Shown here piece after piece: positions 27,216-36,598 of a stretch of 64,000 nt of DNA. The position numbers were made by a program, and so were the translations under genes. The stretch spans positions 1-64,000 of the forward strand of contig JAJZIR010000009.1 in assembly GCA_021810505.1 (NCBI GenBank). Reading direction: 5' to 3'. How positions within the stretch are numbered: the stretch's first letter is position 1; each line of letters starts with the position of its first letter. Source of the stretch: a bacterium (GTDB lineage: Bacteria > Deinococcota > Deinococci > Deinococcales > Deinococcaceae). The notes under the pieces were generated by a model, which did no database searches, had not been told where the DNA came from, and saw only the letters and a list, made by a program, of their open reading frames with translations.

Positions 27216-28853
27216 TCAAGTCTGGAAGACCCCGAGCTTCCAGTCCGCCAGCGGGCTAGCCGCGCAGGCCTGCAGGGAGGTGATCAGCCGCTCTCTGGTC
27301 TGCTCTGGCTGGATGAGCTCATCCAGCCAGAGCCTAGAGGCCGCGTAGTAGGGGCTCAGGGTCTTGGCATAGCCGGCCTCGACCTCGGCGCGCAGCTGAT
27401 CCAGCTCACCCGGGTCGGGTTCCCGGCCCGCGCGGCGCAGTTGGGCCAGCTGCAGATCCAGCAGGGTCTTGGCCGCGGTGCTCCCACCCATCACCGCGTA
27501 GCGGGCGCTGGGCCAACCGAGTAGGAAGCGCGGCGCATAGGCTTTGCCGCTCATGGCGTAGTGGCCGGCCCCGTAGCTGCCACCGACGATGACGGTCAGG
27601 CGCGGAACCACCGAGTTCGAGACAGCCTGGACCATCTTGGCTCCCTTGCGGATGATCCCGCTCTGCTCGGCGCTGCGGCCGACCATGAAGCCGGTGACGT
27701 CGGAGAAGAAGATCAGGGGTACTCCCAGCTGGTTGCACTGCAGGATGAAACGGGCCGCCTTATCGGCCGCCTCCGGATAGATCACCCCGCCCACCTCCCA
27801 GCTCGGCTCCAAGCGCCCGTCCGGACCCACCCGGCGGCCCTTGATCAGCAGGCGCTGGTTCGCCACCAGCCCGACCGGGTAGCCGCCCAACCTAGCCAGG
27901 CCGCAGAGCAGGCTGCGGCCGTAGCGGGGCCGGAACTCTTCCAGACTCCCAGCGTCCACTAGCGCCAGCAGCAGCTGCCGTGCGTCGTAGGGCGCGCTGC
28001 CGTCGGTGCTGACCAGTTCGGTGAGGTCCAGGTCCAGCTCGGGCGCTCGCGGCGCTTCTCTCGCAGCGGCCCAGGGAGCCAGCGGGGCGGGCGGCTGCAA
28101 GGCCAGGTGGTCCCGCACCGCCTCGAGGGCGGCCTCGTCTCCGGAAGCCACCAGGTCGACGGTACCGGACAGCTCAGCGTGCATGGCAGCGCCCCCCAGC
28201 TCCTCGGAACCGATCTGCTGGCCGATGGCTGCTCGGACCAGGGCTGGACCAGCTAGGTAAAGCCCTGACCCCTCGGTCATGATCAAAAGGTCACACATCA
28301 CCGGGAGATAAGCTCCTCCAGCGACGCAGTTACCCATGATGGCAGCGACTTGGTAGACCCCGGCCGCGCTCATCTTGGCATTCAGGTAGAAGACGCGGCC
28401 AAAATCGTCCTGGTCAGGGAAGACCTCATCCTGCATGGGCAGGTAGACCCCCGAGGAGTCGACCAGATACACCGTAGGCAACCGGTTCTCCAAGGCGATC
28501 GTCTGGGCTCGGATCACTTTTTTGGCGCTGATCGGGAAGAAAGCCCCGGCCTTGACGGTGGCGTCGTTGGCGATCACCATGCAGCGCCGCCCGGACACCG
28601 TGCCCAGACCGGTGACTACGCCGCCGCCCGGGCAGCCTCCCACCTCAGGGTAGAGATCCATACCGGCCAAGGTCATCAGCTCAAAGAAAGCGGTTCCGGG
28701 GTCGATCAGCCGCCCGATCCGTTCCCGGGCGGTCAGGCGTCCGCGCTGGTGCTGGCGTTGGATGGCCGCCTCACCGCCACCGGCGCGGGCAGCCTGCAGG
28801 GAGCGTTCCAGGGAAGAGAGCTCGGCTTCCCAGCCGCCTCGGAGACTCGGCAC
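27216..28853 (-). CDS. Acyl-CoA carboxylase carboxyltransferase beta subunit
   Basis: A 545-residue crotonase-fold carboxyltransferase of the propionyl-/methylcrotonyl-CoA carboxylase beta type. N-terminal half: RIGRLIDPGTAFFELMTLAG, VVTGLGTVSGRRCMVIANDATVK. C-terminal half: RFILQCNQLGVPLIFFSDVTGF, GSYGAGHYAMSGKAYAPRF, MGGSTAAKTLL, the paired oxyanion loops. It transfers CO2 from carboxybiotin to an acyl-CoA. No biotin carboxylase or BCCP gene is nearby. GTG 28853 is fixed by a consensus TATAAT (28860-28865) exactly 6 nt upstream. Divergent from the MerR gene. Confidence 0.92.
   Translation of the reverse strand: MPSLRGGWEAELSSLERSLQAARAGGGEAAIQRQHQRGRLTARERIGRLIDPGTAFFELMTLAGMDLYPEVGGCPGGGVVTGLGTVSGRRCMVIANDATVKAGAFFPISAKKVIRAQTIALENRLPTVYLVDSSGVYLPMQDEVFPDQDDFGRVFYLNAKMSAAGVYQVAAIMGNCVAGGAYLPVMCDLLIMTEGSGLYLAGPALVRAAIGQQIGSEELGGAAMHAELSGTVDLVASGDEAALEAVRDHLALQPPAPLAPWAAAREAPRAPELDLDLTELVSTDGSAPYDARQLLLALVDAGSLEEFRPRYGRSLLCGLARLGGYPVGLVANQRLLIKGRRVGPDGRLEPSWEVGGVIYPEAADKAARFILQCNQLGVPLIFFSDVTGFMVGRSAEQSGIIRKGAKMVQAVSNSVVPRLTVIVGGSYGAGHYAMSGKAYAPRFLLGWPSARYAVMGGSTAAKTLLDLQLAQLRRAGREPDPGELDQLRAEVEAGYAKTLSPYYAASRLWLDELIQPEQTRERLITSLQACAASPLADWKLGVFQT
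27302..27333. repeat. Perfect 32-bp palindrome inside the carboxyltransferase coding sequence
   Basis: The 16-base arm GCTCTGGCTGGATGAG is followed by its exact complement with no spacer. On the minus strand it encodes part of the C-terminal LWLDELIQPEQ segment. It is about 90 nt past the convergent dsbB-like stop and could form the hairpin that ends that transcript. Confidence 0.85.
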
Positions 28854-28859
28854 TGCAGC

Positions 28860-28865
28860 ATTATA
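28860..28865 (-). promoter_or_regulatory. Consensus -10 TATAAT, leaderless promoter of carboxyltransferase gene
   Basis: On the minus strand TATAAT ends exactly 6 nt before GTG 28853. This is the only full-consensus -10 among the leaderless set. It lies 36 bp from the facing MerR promoter, so an HspR/MerR-type protein bound between could control both. Confidence 0.65.
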
Positions 28866-28901
28866 GTGTGCGCCGAGGCCGAAAAGCAGCTCCATGCGCG
28901 C

Positions 28902-28907
28902 TATACT
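28902..28907 (+). promoter_or_regulatory. -10 element TATACT, leaderless promoter of the double MerR gene
   Basis: TATACT ends 7 nt before GTG 28915, so transcription should begin at about the start codon. Confidence 0.6.
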
Positions 28908-28914
28908 GAGCAAG

Positions 28915-29616
<702 letters not shown>

Positions 29617-29674
29617 AGAAGCAGGGCTATGCCAGTTTTCACCAAGCGGTGCTAGACTAGCGCTGGGAGGGTGT

Positions 29675-30442
29675 ATGTACACATCTTCATCTTCGATCAC
29701 TGCACAGAATACTCTGGTCAAATCTTTCCTCGGGCGCACGTTCTCTTGGATGTCCGCGGGGCTTCTGCTCAGCGCAGCCGTCGCCTTCATCACCGCCCAC
29801 TCCCCCAACCTGGAGACGGCGGTAGCGCAGGGTCTCTGGCTCCTGATCCTCCTAGAGCTCGGCGCGGTCCTCGGCCTAACCCTGGCGCTACCCAGGCTAT
29901 CGGCCGCCACGGCCGGCTTACTGTTCATCGCCTACGCCGCGCTGAACGGGCTGACCTTATCAGGGATTTTCCTGGCTTACAGCGGCAGCTCGATCTGGGG
30001 AACTTTCATCACCACCGCGCTGATGTTCGGTGCCATGGCGGTCTGGGGATACACCACCAGGGCGGATCTGACCCGCTTCGGGTCGCTGCTGTTCATGGGG
30101 CTGATCGGGGTGATCCTGGCCTTGGTGGTCAACCTGTTCCTGAACAACGGTGCTTTAGGCCTGGTCGTCAACATCCTGGGTGCCCTGATCTTCACTGGAC
30201 TGACCGCTTGGGACGTGCAGAAGCTCAAGAGGATGGCGCTGTTCGGGATGCAGGGTCTAGCCGGAAACCGCGGCCAGGGCTTCGGGAGCGGGAACAGCTT
30301 CTCGGGGTCTGCCTGGGGAGGAGCGGTGGTCCAGTCCGACGTCAGCGAGAAGATGGCCATCTTCGGAGCGCTGATGCTCTACCTGGACTTCATCAACCTG
30401 TTCCTGTTCCTGCTGCGGATCTTTGGAGGGGGGCGCCGCTAG
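29675..30442 (+). CDS. Bax inhibitor-1 / YccA family membrane protein
   Basis: A 255-residue protein with about seven TM segments. The family pattern is seen in TLVKSFLGRTFSWMSAGLLLSA (TM1), ALNGLTLSGIFLAY, FGAMAVWGYTTRADLTRFGS, and LTAWDVQKLKRMA (Asp of the pH-sensing pair), with a C-terminal LMLYLDFINLFLFLLRIFGG. Bacterial BI-1 homologues (YetJ) conduct Ca2+/H+ in a pH-dependent way or interact with FtsH. ATG 29675 follows GGGAGG closely. TAGACT at 29653-29658 may be its -10. Confidence 0.92.
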   Translation: MYTSSSSITAQNTLVKSFLGRTFSWMSAGLLLSAAVAFITAHSPNLETAVAQGLWLLILLELGAVLGLTLALPRLSAATAGLLFIAYAALNGLTLSGIFLAYSGSSIWGTFITTALMFGAMAVWGYTTRADLTRFGSLLFMGLIGVILALVVNLFLNNGALGLVVNILGALIFTGLTAWDVQKLKRMALFGMQGLAGNRGQGFGSGNSFSGSAWGGAVVQSDVSEKMAIFGALMLYLDFINLFLFLLRIFGGGRR

Positions 30443-30464
30443 GCTGCTCCCGGACACCCGGTTG

Positions 30465-30504
30465 CGATCGAGCGGGCGCGTTCGCGAACGCGCCCGCTCG
30501 ATCG
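30465..30504. terminator. Perfect 40-bp palindrome after the Bax inhibitor gene
   Basis: The 20-base arm starting CGATCGAGCGGGCGCG is followed directly by its exact complement. It starts 22 nt after the BI-1 stop, so it probably forms the transcript end of that gene; it also lies at the possible start region of the RsmJ-like gene. No T-tract follows. Confidence 0.7.
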
Positions 30505-30506
30505 GC

Positions 30507-31139
30507 TTGGAGGGAATCCTGCCACCCAACGACCCCCGGGGCCGCCACCTGCTGGAGCTGGAAGACGGGCACTTGGAGCTGCGGCTGCTGGGATCTAGGC
30601 TGTCCCCGCTGTGGATCGACTTCACCGCCCGCAGCGGCCGTTCCCTGCTGCGCCAAGTCCTGAGCAGGTCGCGCAGGGTAGTGGACGCCACCGCCGGGTT
30701 GGGGAGAGACGCCTGGGAGCTAGCCGGCTGGGGCGCCGAGGTCTGGATGGCGGAGTCCAACCCGGCGGTGGCCCTGTTGCTGGGAGACGCCCTGGAGAGA
30801 GCTTCGGCGGACCCGCAGCGGCGCGAGTTGGCCGGCCGCCTGCACCTGCGCGCGGCGCGGGGTGAGGAGGTGCTCGCGGAGCTGCGCGGCTGGGCCGAAC
30901 TAGCCTACCTGGACCCGATGTTCCCGCCCAGGCGAGGAGGGCTGCCCGGGCGGGAATTGCAGATCCTGAGCAGCCTGGTGAGCCCTTCGGCCGGGGAGGA
31001 GCTGCTACTGACCTGCCAGCAGCTGGGGTACCGGCGGGTCGCAGTCAAGCGACCCCGGGTAGCGCCCAGCTTACCGGGACCCCGTCCCAGCGGGGCGATC
31101 CATGGCAAACAAGTCCGCTACGATCTCTACGGCTTCTGA
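30507..31139 (+). CDS. rsmJ: RsmJ-like SAM-dependent methyltransferase
   Basis: A protein of about 210 residues. RRVVDATAGLGRDAWELAGW is the RsmJ SAM-binding motif, VWMAESNPAVALLLGDALER the second, and AYLDPMFPPRRGG the catalytic motif (family YLDPMYPHR). RsmJ methylates G1516 of 16S rRNA. The start is uncertain: TTG 30507 places the palindrome 30465-30504 in the untranslated region; TTG 30462 in the same frame would make the palindrome coding, and a TAGGCT element sits at 30440-30445. The 3' end overlaps the convergent plsY-like gene by 13 nt. RsmJ is mainly known from Gammaproteobacteria, so orthology is tentative. Confidence 0.75.
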   Translation: MEGILPPNDPRGRHLLELEDGHLELRLLGSRLSPLWIDFTARSGRSLLRQVLSRSRRVVDATAGLGRDAWELAGWGAEVWMAESNPAVALLLGDALERASADPQRRELAGRLHLRAARGEEVLAELRGWAELAYLDPMFPPRRGGLPGRELQILSSLVSPSAGEELLLTCQQLGYRRVAVKRPRVAPSLPGPRPSGAIHGKQVRYDLYGF

Positions 31140-31690
31140 GCGCGGGGGACACTCAGAAGCAGCTGCAGGGCCCGCAAGCCCAAGATCAGGGTGATCGCTA
31201 GGCAGAGGGAAAGATGGCCCAGCCAGAATGACGAGGTCAGCGCGGCGAGCAGGCCAGCCGCGCTGATGGCTGGCACGGTCCCCAGGCCCAATCTGGAAGC
31301 CAGCCAACGGCGGTAGGGCCACAGCAGCGCCAGGGCAGCGAGGACGGCTAGGGAGGCCAGTTGCCAGTCCGCTGCCGCCAGCGCCCCCAGGGCCGGAGCC
31401 ACCCCGGCCCCACCGCGAAAGCGGAAGTACAAAGGATAGAGGTGCCCCAAGAGGGAACCCGCAGCGGCCAACCACAACGGGGCTCCCAGGCGCTGGGCTA
31501 ACCAGATAGCGGCGGCGCCCTTACCGGCGTCAAACAGCAGCGCGGCGGCTCCGGCCAAGAGCCCATAGCGGCGCAACACGCCGCTGGTCCCAGGGGCATC
31601 GGCCAGCCGGATATCCTCTCCGCGCAGAGCCGAGAACAGCAGGCCGAAAACCAGGGAGCCGGCCAGGTAGGCGAGGGCTGCGGCCAGCAC
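31127..31690 (-). CDS. PlsY-like acyltransferase family membrane protein
   Basis: A 187-residue protein with five to six TM segments. Motif 1 region SGVLRRYGLLAGAAALLFDA corresponds to the PlsY NVLRxxGxxxGxxxLLxDxxKG stretch. Motif 2 is GHLYPLYFRFRGGAGVAPALGAL, where the family has GHxFPxFxxFxGGKGVAT; the lysine is alanine here. PlsY transfers acyl from acyl-phosphate to glycerol-3-phosphate. Alterations in both key motifs leave activity open. GTG 31690 follows TAGACT (31697-31702) by 6 nt. Compare the fusion at 2436-4091, the second PlsY relative in this window. Confidence 0.8.
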   Translation of the reverse strand: MLAAALAYLAGSLVFGLLFSALRGEDIRLADAPGTSGVLRRYGLLAGAAALLFDAGKGAAAIWLAQRLGAPLWLAAAGSLLGHLYPLYFRFRGGAGVAPALGALAAADWQLASLAVLAALALLWPYRRWLASRLGLGTVPAISAAGLLAALTSSFWLGHLSLCLAITLILGLRALQLLLSVPRAQKP

Positions 31691-31767
31691 GCCGGCAGTC
31701 TAGCGCAGGGCGAAAGCTTGAAAGATCGGCTGCAGCTTCTAAGCAGCGGGCGCTCTAAAGTCTTCTA

Positions 31768-34329
31768 GTGCTTCGCTACGCCCTGACCAATCTGCTGCGG
31801 CACATCTGGCGAACGCTCGCCACCGTTTTAGGGATCGGGGTGGGTGTCGCGGCCATTCTGGGAACGATCACCGTGGGCCACAACATCGAGCACAACCTCT
31901 CGGCGGCTTTCAGCAAGGCGGCCGGGCAAGCCGGCTTGGTGGTCACTCCCGGGGGAGGGATCCGCGGGGAGCTGAGGGTGGCCAGGGCCGAAGCCGCCAT
32001 CGCGCGCAGCCCGGCCAGTACCCAGATTTTGCGGGTGGTCCCCACGCTGCAGGACTACGCCGTCCTGGCCAACCGCGCGGCCGGCTACCACCGCCCGATC
32101 GTCCCCGGGCTCAAGGGCGGTTTTTTACTCTACGGCGAACCCGCTCTGCGGGCCAGCCGGCAGCTCAGCCTGGAGGCTGGGAAGCTGCCGGCTGGAGGCA
32201 GCGGCGGCATCGCCATCACCCAGCACTTCGCCCGCAGCGCCCAGCTGGGAGTAGGCCGGACCCTGTACTTCGTCACCGCGCTGGGGCAGATGCGCTTCCA
32301 GGTAACCGGTATCCTGCGCAACACCTTGGGGGTAGCCGAGTTGAATGCCGGCCAGGTGGGCGTGACCGACCTCAGGAGCCTGCAACGGGCTACCGCCTTA
32401 GCTGGGCGGGCCAGCTACCTCTCGCTGATCCTGAAGCCAGGCACCAACGCCGCTGCGCTGCGCCGGGAGCTGCAGCGCAGCCTGCCCAGGCGCTACGCGG
32501 TGGTCTACCCAGCCGTGCTCGGGAACGTCAGCAACGGCCTGCTGCAGACGCTGCAGAGCGGGCTCGAGGTCCTGGCCGCAACCCTGATGGCGCTGGCCGG
32601 CTTCCTGGCGTACAACACCTTTGCCGCCGCCGTGGTCGAGCGCAGCCGTGAGTTCGCGCTGCTGCGCACGCTGGGCTTCACCAAAAGGCAGCTGATAGTG
32701 ACCAGCGTGGTCGAGGCGCTGTGCGTCAGCCTGGTCGGCGTCGCGGTGGGGATCGGCCTGGGCGCCCTGCTGGCCAGCGCGATCACCGACTTCAATTCCC
32801 TGCTGCTACGCCTTCCGGTGGCCGGACTGTCGCTCCCCTGGCCCAAGATCGCCCTGGCCGGAGCGATTGGGACGTTGACGGCACTGGCCGCTGCCAGCGG
32901 CCCCGCCCGGGCAGCCGCTCGGGTAACGCCGTTGGAAGCCTCGCGGCAGGCCTATTCAGCCGGCGAAGGCGGGCGCTGGCCGCTGGGCCTCCTGCTGCTG
33001 GCCCTTGGGCTGGCGCTCTCCTTCGCTCCCTGGAGCGGCCAGGTGGCCATGGTCGGGGCTACCGCCTCCATGACCTCGGTGTTCCTGGGCGTCGCCCTAG
33101 TCACGCCCAGCCTGATCCGCCCGGTCGGCAGGGCGCTGCTCCCGCTGATCGGCCCGGCCTTCCGGGCAGCTGCGCGGATCGGCCTCTCCTCCGCGGAGCG
33201 CTCCCGGGGGCGCAACGCCGTGGCCATCTCGGCGGTGGCGCTGGGAATCGCCTTGGTCTTGGGCGTGGGCGGAATGGTCTCCGGGATCAACAGCAGCGTC
33301 GCGCAGTGGGTGCACGTCACCGTGGCCGGGGACATGTTCGTGGCGGCCGCTGTACCCTTTCCCAAGCATTTCCAGAAGCTGGTCGAGCAGAAAGTACCAG
33401 CCATCGTGCAGACCACCCCGATCTCGGTGCGGATGGTCCGCTTCAAGCCACCCGGTCAACCCAGCCGGGTGGCTACGGTGATCTTCAGCGGCATCTCCCA
33501 CTACGACCCCAGCAAAGGTGGGAACGGGCGCTTCGAGTTCATCCAGGGCAACCTGGCGGGCAGCCTACCCGGGCTGTACAGCGGGCACGGCGTCATGATC
33601 TCGCAGACCATCAGCGACCGCTTCGGCCTGGGCGTGGGGGACAGCGTCCAGCTGCGCAGCGAGAAGGGCTGGACCTCCTTCCACGTGGTCGGGGTCGACG
33701 TGGACTACTCCAGCGCCGGAGAAAGCTTCGTCCTATCCATCCACGACCTAGGGCTCTTCGGGGGGGGACGCCCTGGCCTGTACATCCTGTCGCTGCACCC
33801 GGGCAGCAAGGCAGCCGCCATCCGGGCCGCCGGCGCGGCGCTCAAGAAGGCCTTCCCCAAGCTGTATCTCAACATCTCTTACACCCGGGCCTACCGTAGG
33901 CAGATCCTAACCGTCACGCAGCGCTTCTTCACCTCGACCGACAGCTTGCTCCTGCTGGCGATCCTGGTCGCCTCGCTGGGGGTCGCCAATACCCTCGGCA
34001 TGAACCTCTCCGAGCGCATGCACGAGATGGCGGTCCTGCGCGCCATCGGGTTGACCAAGGGCGGGCTGCTGGCCAGCATCGTCGCCGAGGGGATCTTGAT
34101 CGTGGTCTTGGGCAGCTTTTTGGGTCTCCTGGCCGGGCTGGCGCTCAGCCACGCGGTCACGACGGCGGCCAACAGCTTGACCGGTTACCGGGTAGAGCCG
34201 GTCTATCCGCTCCTGCTGTTCGCCGGTGCGGCTATCTCCAGCCCACTGATCGGCCTGCTGGCCTCGCTGCTCCCAGCCAGGCGTGCACTAGCGCAATCCC
34301 CTGCGCTGGCGATCCGGCGCAGCGAGTGA
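31768..34329 (+). CDS. FtsX/MacB-type ABC transporter permease, duplicated form
   Basis: An 853-residue permease with two FtsX-like halves. N-terminus LRYALTNLLRHIWRTLATVLGIGVGV is the typical TM1 of LolC/MacB permeases, followed by an extracytoplasmic domain (about 50-260), TM2-4 (FLAYNTFAAAVVERSREFALLRTLGFTKRQL), a second TM/ectodomain unit, and a last TM trio (GMNLSERMHEMAVLRAIGLT). About eight to ten TM in all. These export lipids, peptides or lipoproteins with a separate ATPase, which is not adjacent. GTG 31768 follows TAAAGT (31756-31761) by exactly 6 nt. Confidence 0.88.
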   Translation: MLRYALTNLLRHIWRTLATVLGIGVGVAAILGTITVGHNIEHNLSAAFSKAAGQAGLVVTPGGGIRGELRVARAEAAIARSPASTQILRVVPTLQDYAVLANRAAGYHRPIVPGLKGGFLLYGEPALRASRQLSLEAGKLPAGGSGGIAITQHFARSAQLGVGRTLYFVTALGQMRFQVTGILRNTLGVAELNAGQVGVTDLRSLQRATALAGRASYLSLILKPGTNAAALRRELQRSLPRRYAVVYPAVLGNVSNGLLQTLQSGLEVLAATLMALAGFLAYNTFAAAVVERSREFALLRTLGFTKRQLIVTSVVEALCVSLVGVAVGIGLGALLASAITDFNSLLLRLPVAGLSLPWPKIALAGAIGTLTALAAASGPARAAARVTPLEASRQAYSAGEGGRWPLGLLLLALGLALSFAPWSGQVAMVGATASMTSVFLGVALVTPSLIRPVGRALLPLIGPAFRAAARIGLSSAERSRGRNAVAISAVALGIALVLGVGGMVSGINSSVAQWVHVTVAGDMFVAAAVPFPKHFQKLVEQKVPAIVQTTPISVRMVRFKPPGQPSRVATVIFSGISHYDPSKGGNGRFEFIQGNLAGSLPGLYSGHGVMISQTISDRFGLGVGDSVQLRSEKGWTSFHVVGVDVDYSSAGESFVLSIHDLGLFGGGRPGLYILSLHPGSKAAAIRAAGAALKKAFPKLYLNISYTRAYRRQILTVTQRFFTSTDSLLLLAILVASLGVANTLGMNLSERMHEMAVLRAIGLTKGGLLASIVAEGILIVVLGSFLGLLAGLALSHAVTTAANSLTGYRVEPVYPLLLFAGAAISSPLIGLLASLLPARRALAQSPALAIRRSE

Positions 34330-35205
34330 GCCGCCCAGAAGGGCGAGCCCAGCTGGGAGCAGGTCAGCCGACCAGCAGCGAGCCGGCTCGGCCAGCTCGC
34401 CATCTATCTGCGCGACCAGAGGCTCTCTGGACCGGATCTCCAGGGACCTAGCCCGCAGGTGGAGTACCCGGGGGTCGCGCAGGTGGCGCCCGGCCAGGAG
34501 TTTGGCGATCAGCCCGAGCAGTTCGCTGCGGGTGAGATCTCGGCCGAGCACCAAATCCAGCCAGCCATCTGAGAGCTGCGCCGGCGGGGCGATCCGAAAC
34601 CCCCCTCCATAGCGCGGGCCGTTCATGACGGCGACCAGAGCAGCAGGCCCGCAGTGACGGAGCCGCCCATCTGCCCAGACTTCTAGGCTAAGGGGGCGGT
34701 AGTTGGCATAGGCCCTAGCCAAGCCGTAGAGGTAGCGGGCTGGGCCGCGCAGCCGGTCGGGAGCCTCCGCGCTGAAGCGGGCTACCTCTGCATCCAGCCC
34801 CAAGCTCAGGCCGTTGGCGCAGGGGCCCAAGCTGGTCCTGAGGACGTCGCTGGAGCCGAGAGGATCAGATAATCTGGCCACCGCAGCGCGCAGAGAGCGC
34901 AGGCCCAGGGCAGCGGCATAGTCGTTACCCGTCCCGGCCGGGATCAGGGCAACTGGGCGACCGGACGCGAGCAGGGCCGGTAGAGCGGCATGGAGGGTCC
35001 CGTCTCCGCCCACCAGGGCCAAGGGGCCAGCCGCCAAGCGCACCAACTCAGCTAAGTGCTCCGCCGACTCGGACAGCTGGAATTGCGGGGCAAACCCTGC
35101 CCCCGCCAGCAGATCGGAGAGTTCTTGCCGGATCCTGAACCAGCGGCCCTGCCCCGCCCTGGGGTTGACCACCACTTGTAGGAGCTCTGCCAAGGTCCCC
35201 TCCAA
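34288..35205 (-). CDS. Diacylglycerol/lipid kinase (DAGK catalytic domain)
   Basis: A 305-residue soluble kinase. LLQVVVNPRAGQGRW begins the domain, PLALVGGDGTLHAALPALL holds the GGDGT nucleotide-binding motif, VALIPAGTGNDYAAALGL the second, and AVMNGPRYGGGFRIAPPAQLSDGWLDLVLG the C-terminal domain. It phosphorylates diacylglycerol or a related lipid (DgkB/YegS type). TTG 35205 is used; a GTG at the VVV triplet is possible. The 3' end overlaps the convergent permease gene by 42 bp. Confidence 0.9.
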   Translation of the reverse strand: MEGTLAELLQVVVNPRAGQGRWFRIRQELSDLLAGAGFAPQFQLSESAEHLAELVRLAAGPLALVGGDGTLHAALPALLASGRPVALIPAGTGNDYAAALGLRSLRAAVARLSDPLGSSDVLRTSLGPCANGLSLGLDAEVARFSAEAPDRLRGPARYLYGLARAYANYRPLSLEVWADGRLRHCGPAALVAVMNGPRYGGGFRIAPPAQLSDGWLDLVLGRDLTRSELLGLIAKLLAGRHLRDPRVLHLRARSLEIRSREPLVAQIDGELAEPARCWSADLLPAGLALLGGSLAAPDRQRRGLR

Positions 35206-35433
35206 AAACTCGGCCGCCAGCGGACCGGCTGGGGCGTCGGCCCATCACCGTCCTTCCGCAGCGGGTCTTACCGGGGAGCGGGCGCGCGGTGTTAGGGCCG
35301 GGAAATCGCGCCGGGCTGGTAGCGCTGCCGAGCTAGGCCTACCCGCAGCCGGAATCCACAGTTGCCAGGGAGCTGCTCCCGAGGACCAGCAGCGTATGGC
35401 GAGAGAGCACCTTCCCTGCCGCCAGAGGTACCC
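35206..35433 (-). other. 228-nt gap between lipid kinase and glycosyl-phosphate transferase
   Basis: I see no gene here. One short inverted repeat GGGAGC-T-GCTCCC lies about 60 nt past the wecA-like stop and may end that transcript on the minus strand, without a T-tract. No riboswitch consensus was recognised. The kinase start has no clear -10 element in the near part. Confidence 0.4.
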
Positions 35434-36594
35434 TCACGGCTTCCCGGAACCGGAGGGCAGCGGGGTATCGGCCTCGGCCTGCTCAGTCTCCCGGCGCAGA
35501 GCCATCAGCCTCCTGAAAGCTACCCAGCTCAGGAAGAAGACTACTGCCAAGCTGATGGCCGCGATCACCCGCAGGGAAATACCTTGCGCCCACATCCCGA
35601 TCATATTGAACAGCAGGGCCACCACCCATAGGACCACGGCGGTCCGCCTGGCTCCCAGCGGGCCCAACAGCCGGTGGTGCAGGTGGGTCTTATCCGGGTG
35701 CGAGAGCGGGTTCACCCCCCTGCGCAGGCGACCGATCACCACCTGGGTGGTATCCGCGATCGGCAATCCCAGGAACAGCACCGGCGCAACCAGCGAAGCG
35801 CCAGCTGCCAGCTTGAGCGTACCCAACAGGGCGACCGCTGCCAGGGTGTAGCCGAACAGGTAGGCGCCCGCGTCCCCCATGATGATCCGGCTGGGGTTGA
35901 AGTTGTGTCGCAGGAAACCTAGAGCCGCACCGGCCAGTCCGGCCAGCAGAATCGTCGCCGCCGCCCGGGAGGCAAACTGCGCCGATACCGCGAGCAGCAC
36001 CATGCTGGCGATGAAACCGATCCCGCCGGCCACACCGTCCACGCCGTCCATCAGGTTGAAGGCGTTGGTGATACCCACCACCCAGAGCCAGGTCGTAGCT
36101 ATATCCAAGGCACCGAGCAGCCAGGGGGGCCAGCCGACGAACCACGAGAAGCTGGCCAGGTCGATGCTCAAGCCGTTGACCATCAGCACCGCCGCCGAGA
36201 GCGTCTGGACGACCAGGCGGGTCCAGGGCGGGAGGCCGAATTGATCGTCGATGAAACCGACCAGGACCAGCAGGGCACCGCCCAGCAGGATCGCGAGGAC
36301 CTGGATCTGCACCCGCTCGATCACGATAGGCCGGAGCGCCCAGGCGATCACCACCGAGCCGATGAAGCCGGCGAAGATGGCCAACCCCCCGACATTGGGC
36401 AGCGGGAGCTTATTGAGCCTGCGCTCGTTGGGTAGGTCGGCCCAACCCACCCGGACCGCAAAGCTGCGCAGCGCCGGGATGAAGCGCTGGGTGAAGATCC
36501 AAGCGACCAAGAAAGTGATGATGACGCTGAAAAAGCCGAGGCCGAACGGATTGGAGATCCCCAGGGAGTGGAGAAACCGCACCGCAGCGGCCAT
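35434..36594 (-). CDS. WecA/TagO-type undecaprenyl-phosphate glycosyl-1-phosphate transferase
   Basis: A 386-residue membrane enzyme with about eleven TM segments. Motifs: [30 protein letters not shown] (DDxxG), [17 protein letters not shown] (NxxNxxDGxDGL), [16 protein letters not shown] (GDxG) and [12 protein letters not shown] (HxH loop). It moves a sugar-1-phosphate from UDP-GlcNAc or similar to undecaprenyl phosphate, starting cell-wall polymer or polysaccharide synthesis. ATG 36594 begins 4 nt after the upp stop; upp followed by such a transferase is a common arrangement in Firmicutes and relatives. Confidence 0.92.
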   Translation of the reverse strand: MAAAVRFLHSLGISNPFGLGFFSVIITFLVAWIFTQRFIPALRSFAVRVGWADLPNERRLNKLPLPNVGGLAIFAGFIGSVVIAWALRPIVIERVQIQVLAILLGGALLVLVGFIDDQFGLPPWTRLVVQTLSAAVLMVNGLSIDLASFSWFVGWPPWLLGALDIATTWLWVVGITNAFNLMDGVDGVAGGIGFIASMVLLAVSAQFASRAAATILLAGLAGAALGFLRHNFNPSRIIMGDAGAYLFGYTLAAVALLGTLKLAAGASLVAPVLFLGLPIADTTQVVIGRLRRGVNPLSHPDKTHLHHRLLGPLGARRTAVVLWVVALLFNMIGMWAQGISLRVIAAISLAVVFFLSWVAFRRLMALRRETEQAEADTPLPSGSGKP

Positions 36595-36598
36595 CAGA

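Noticed and set aside
30465-30504. Transposon terminal repeat or insertion scar
   Set aside because: No transposase, target duplication or second copy in the window; a single loop-free palindrome fits a terminator better.
35206-35433. Cyclic dinucleotide or manganese riboswitch upstream of the lipid kinase
   Set aside because: No consensus core found; only a short 6-bp inverted repeat without T-tract.
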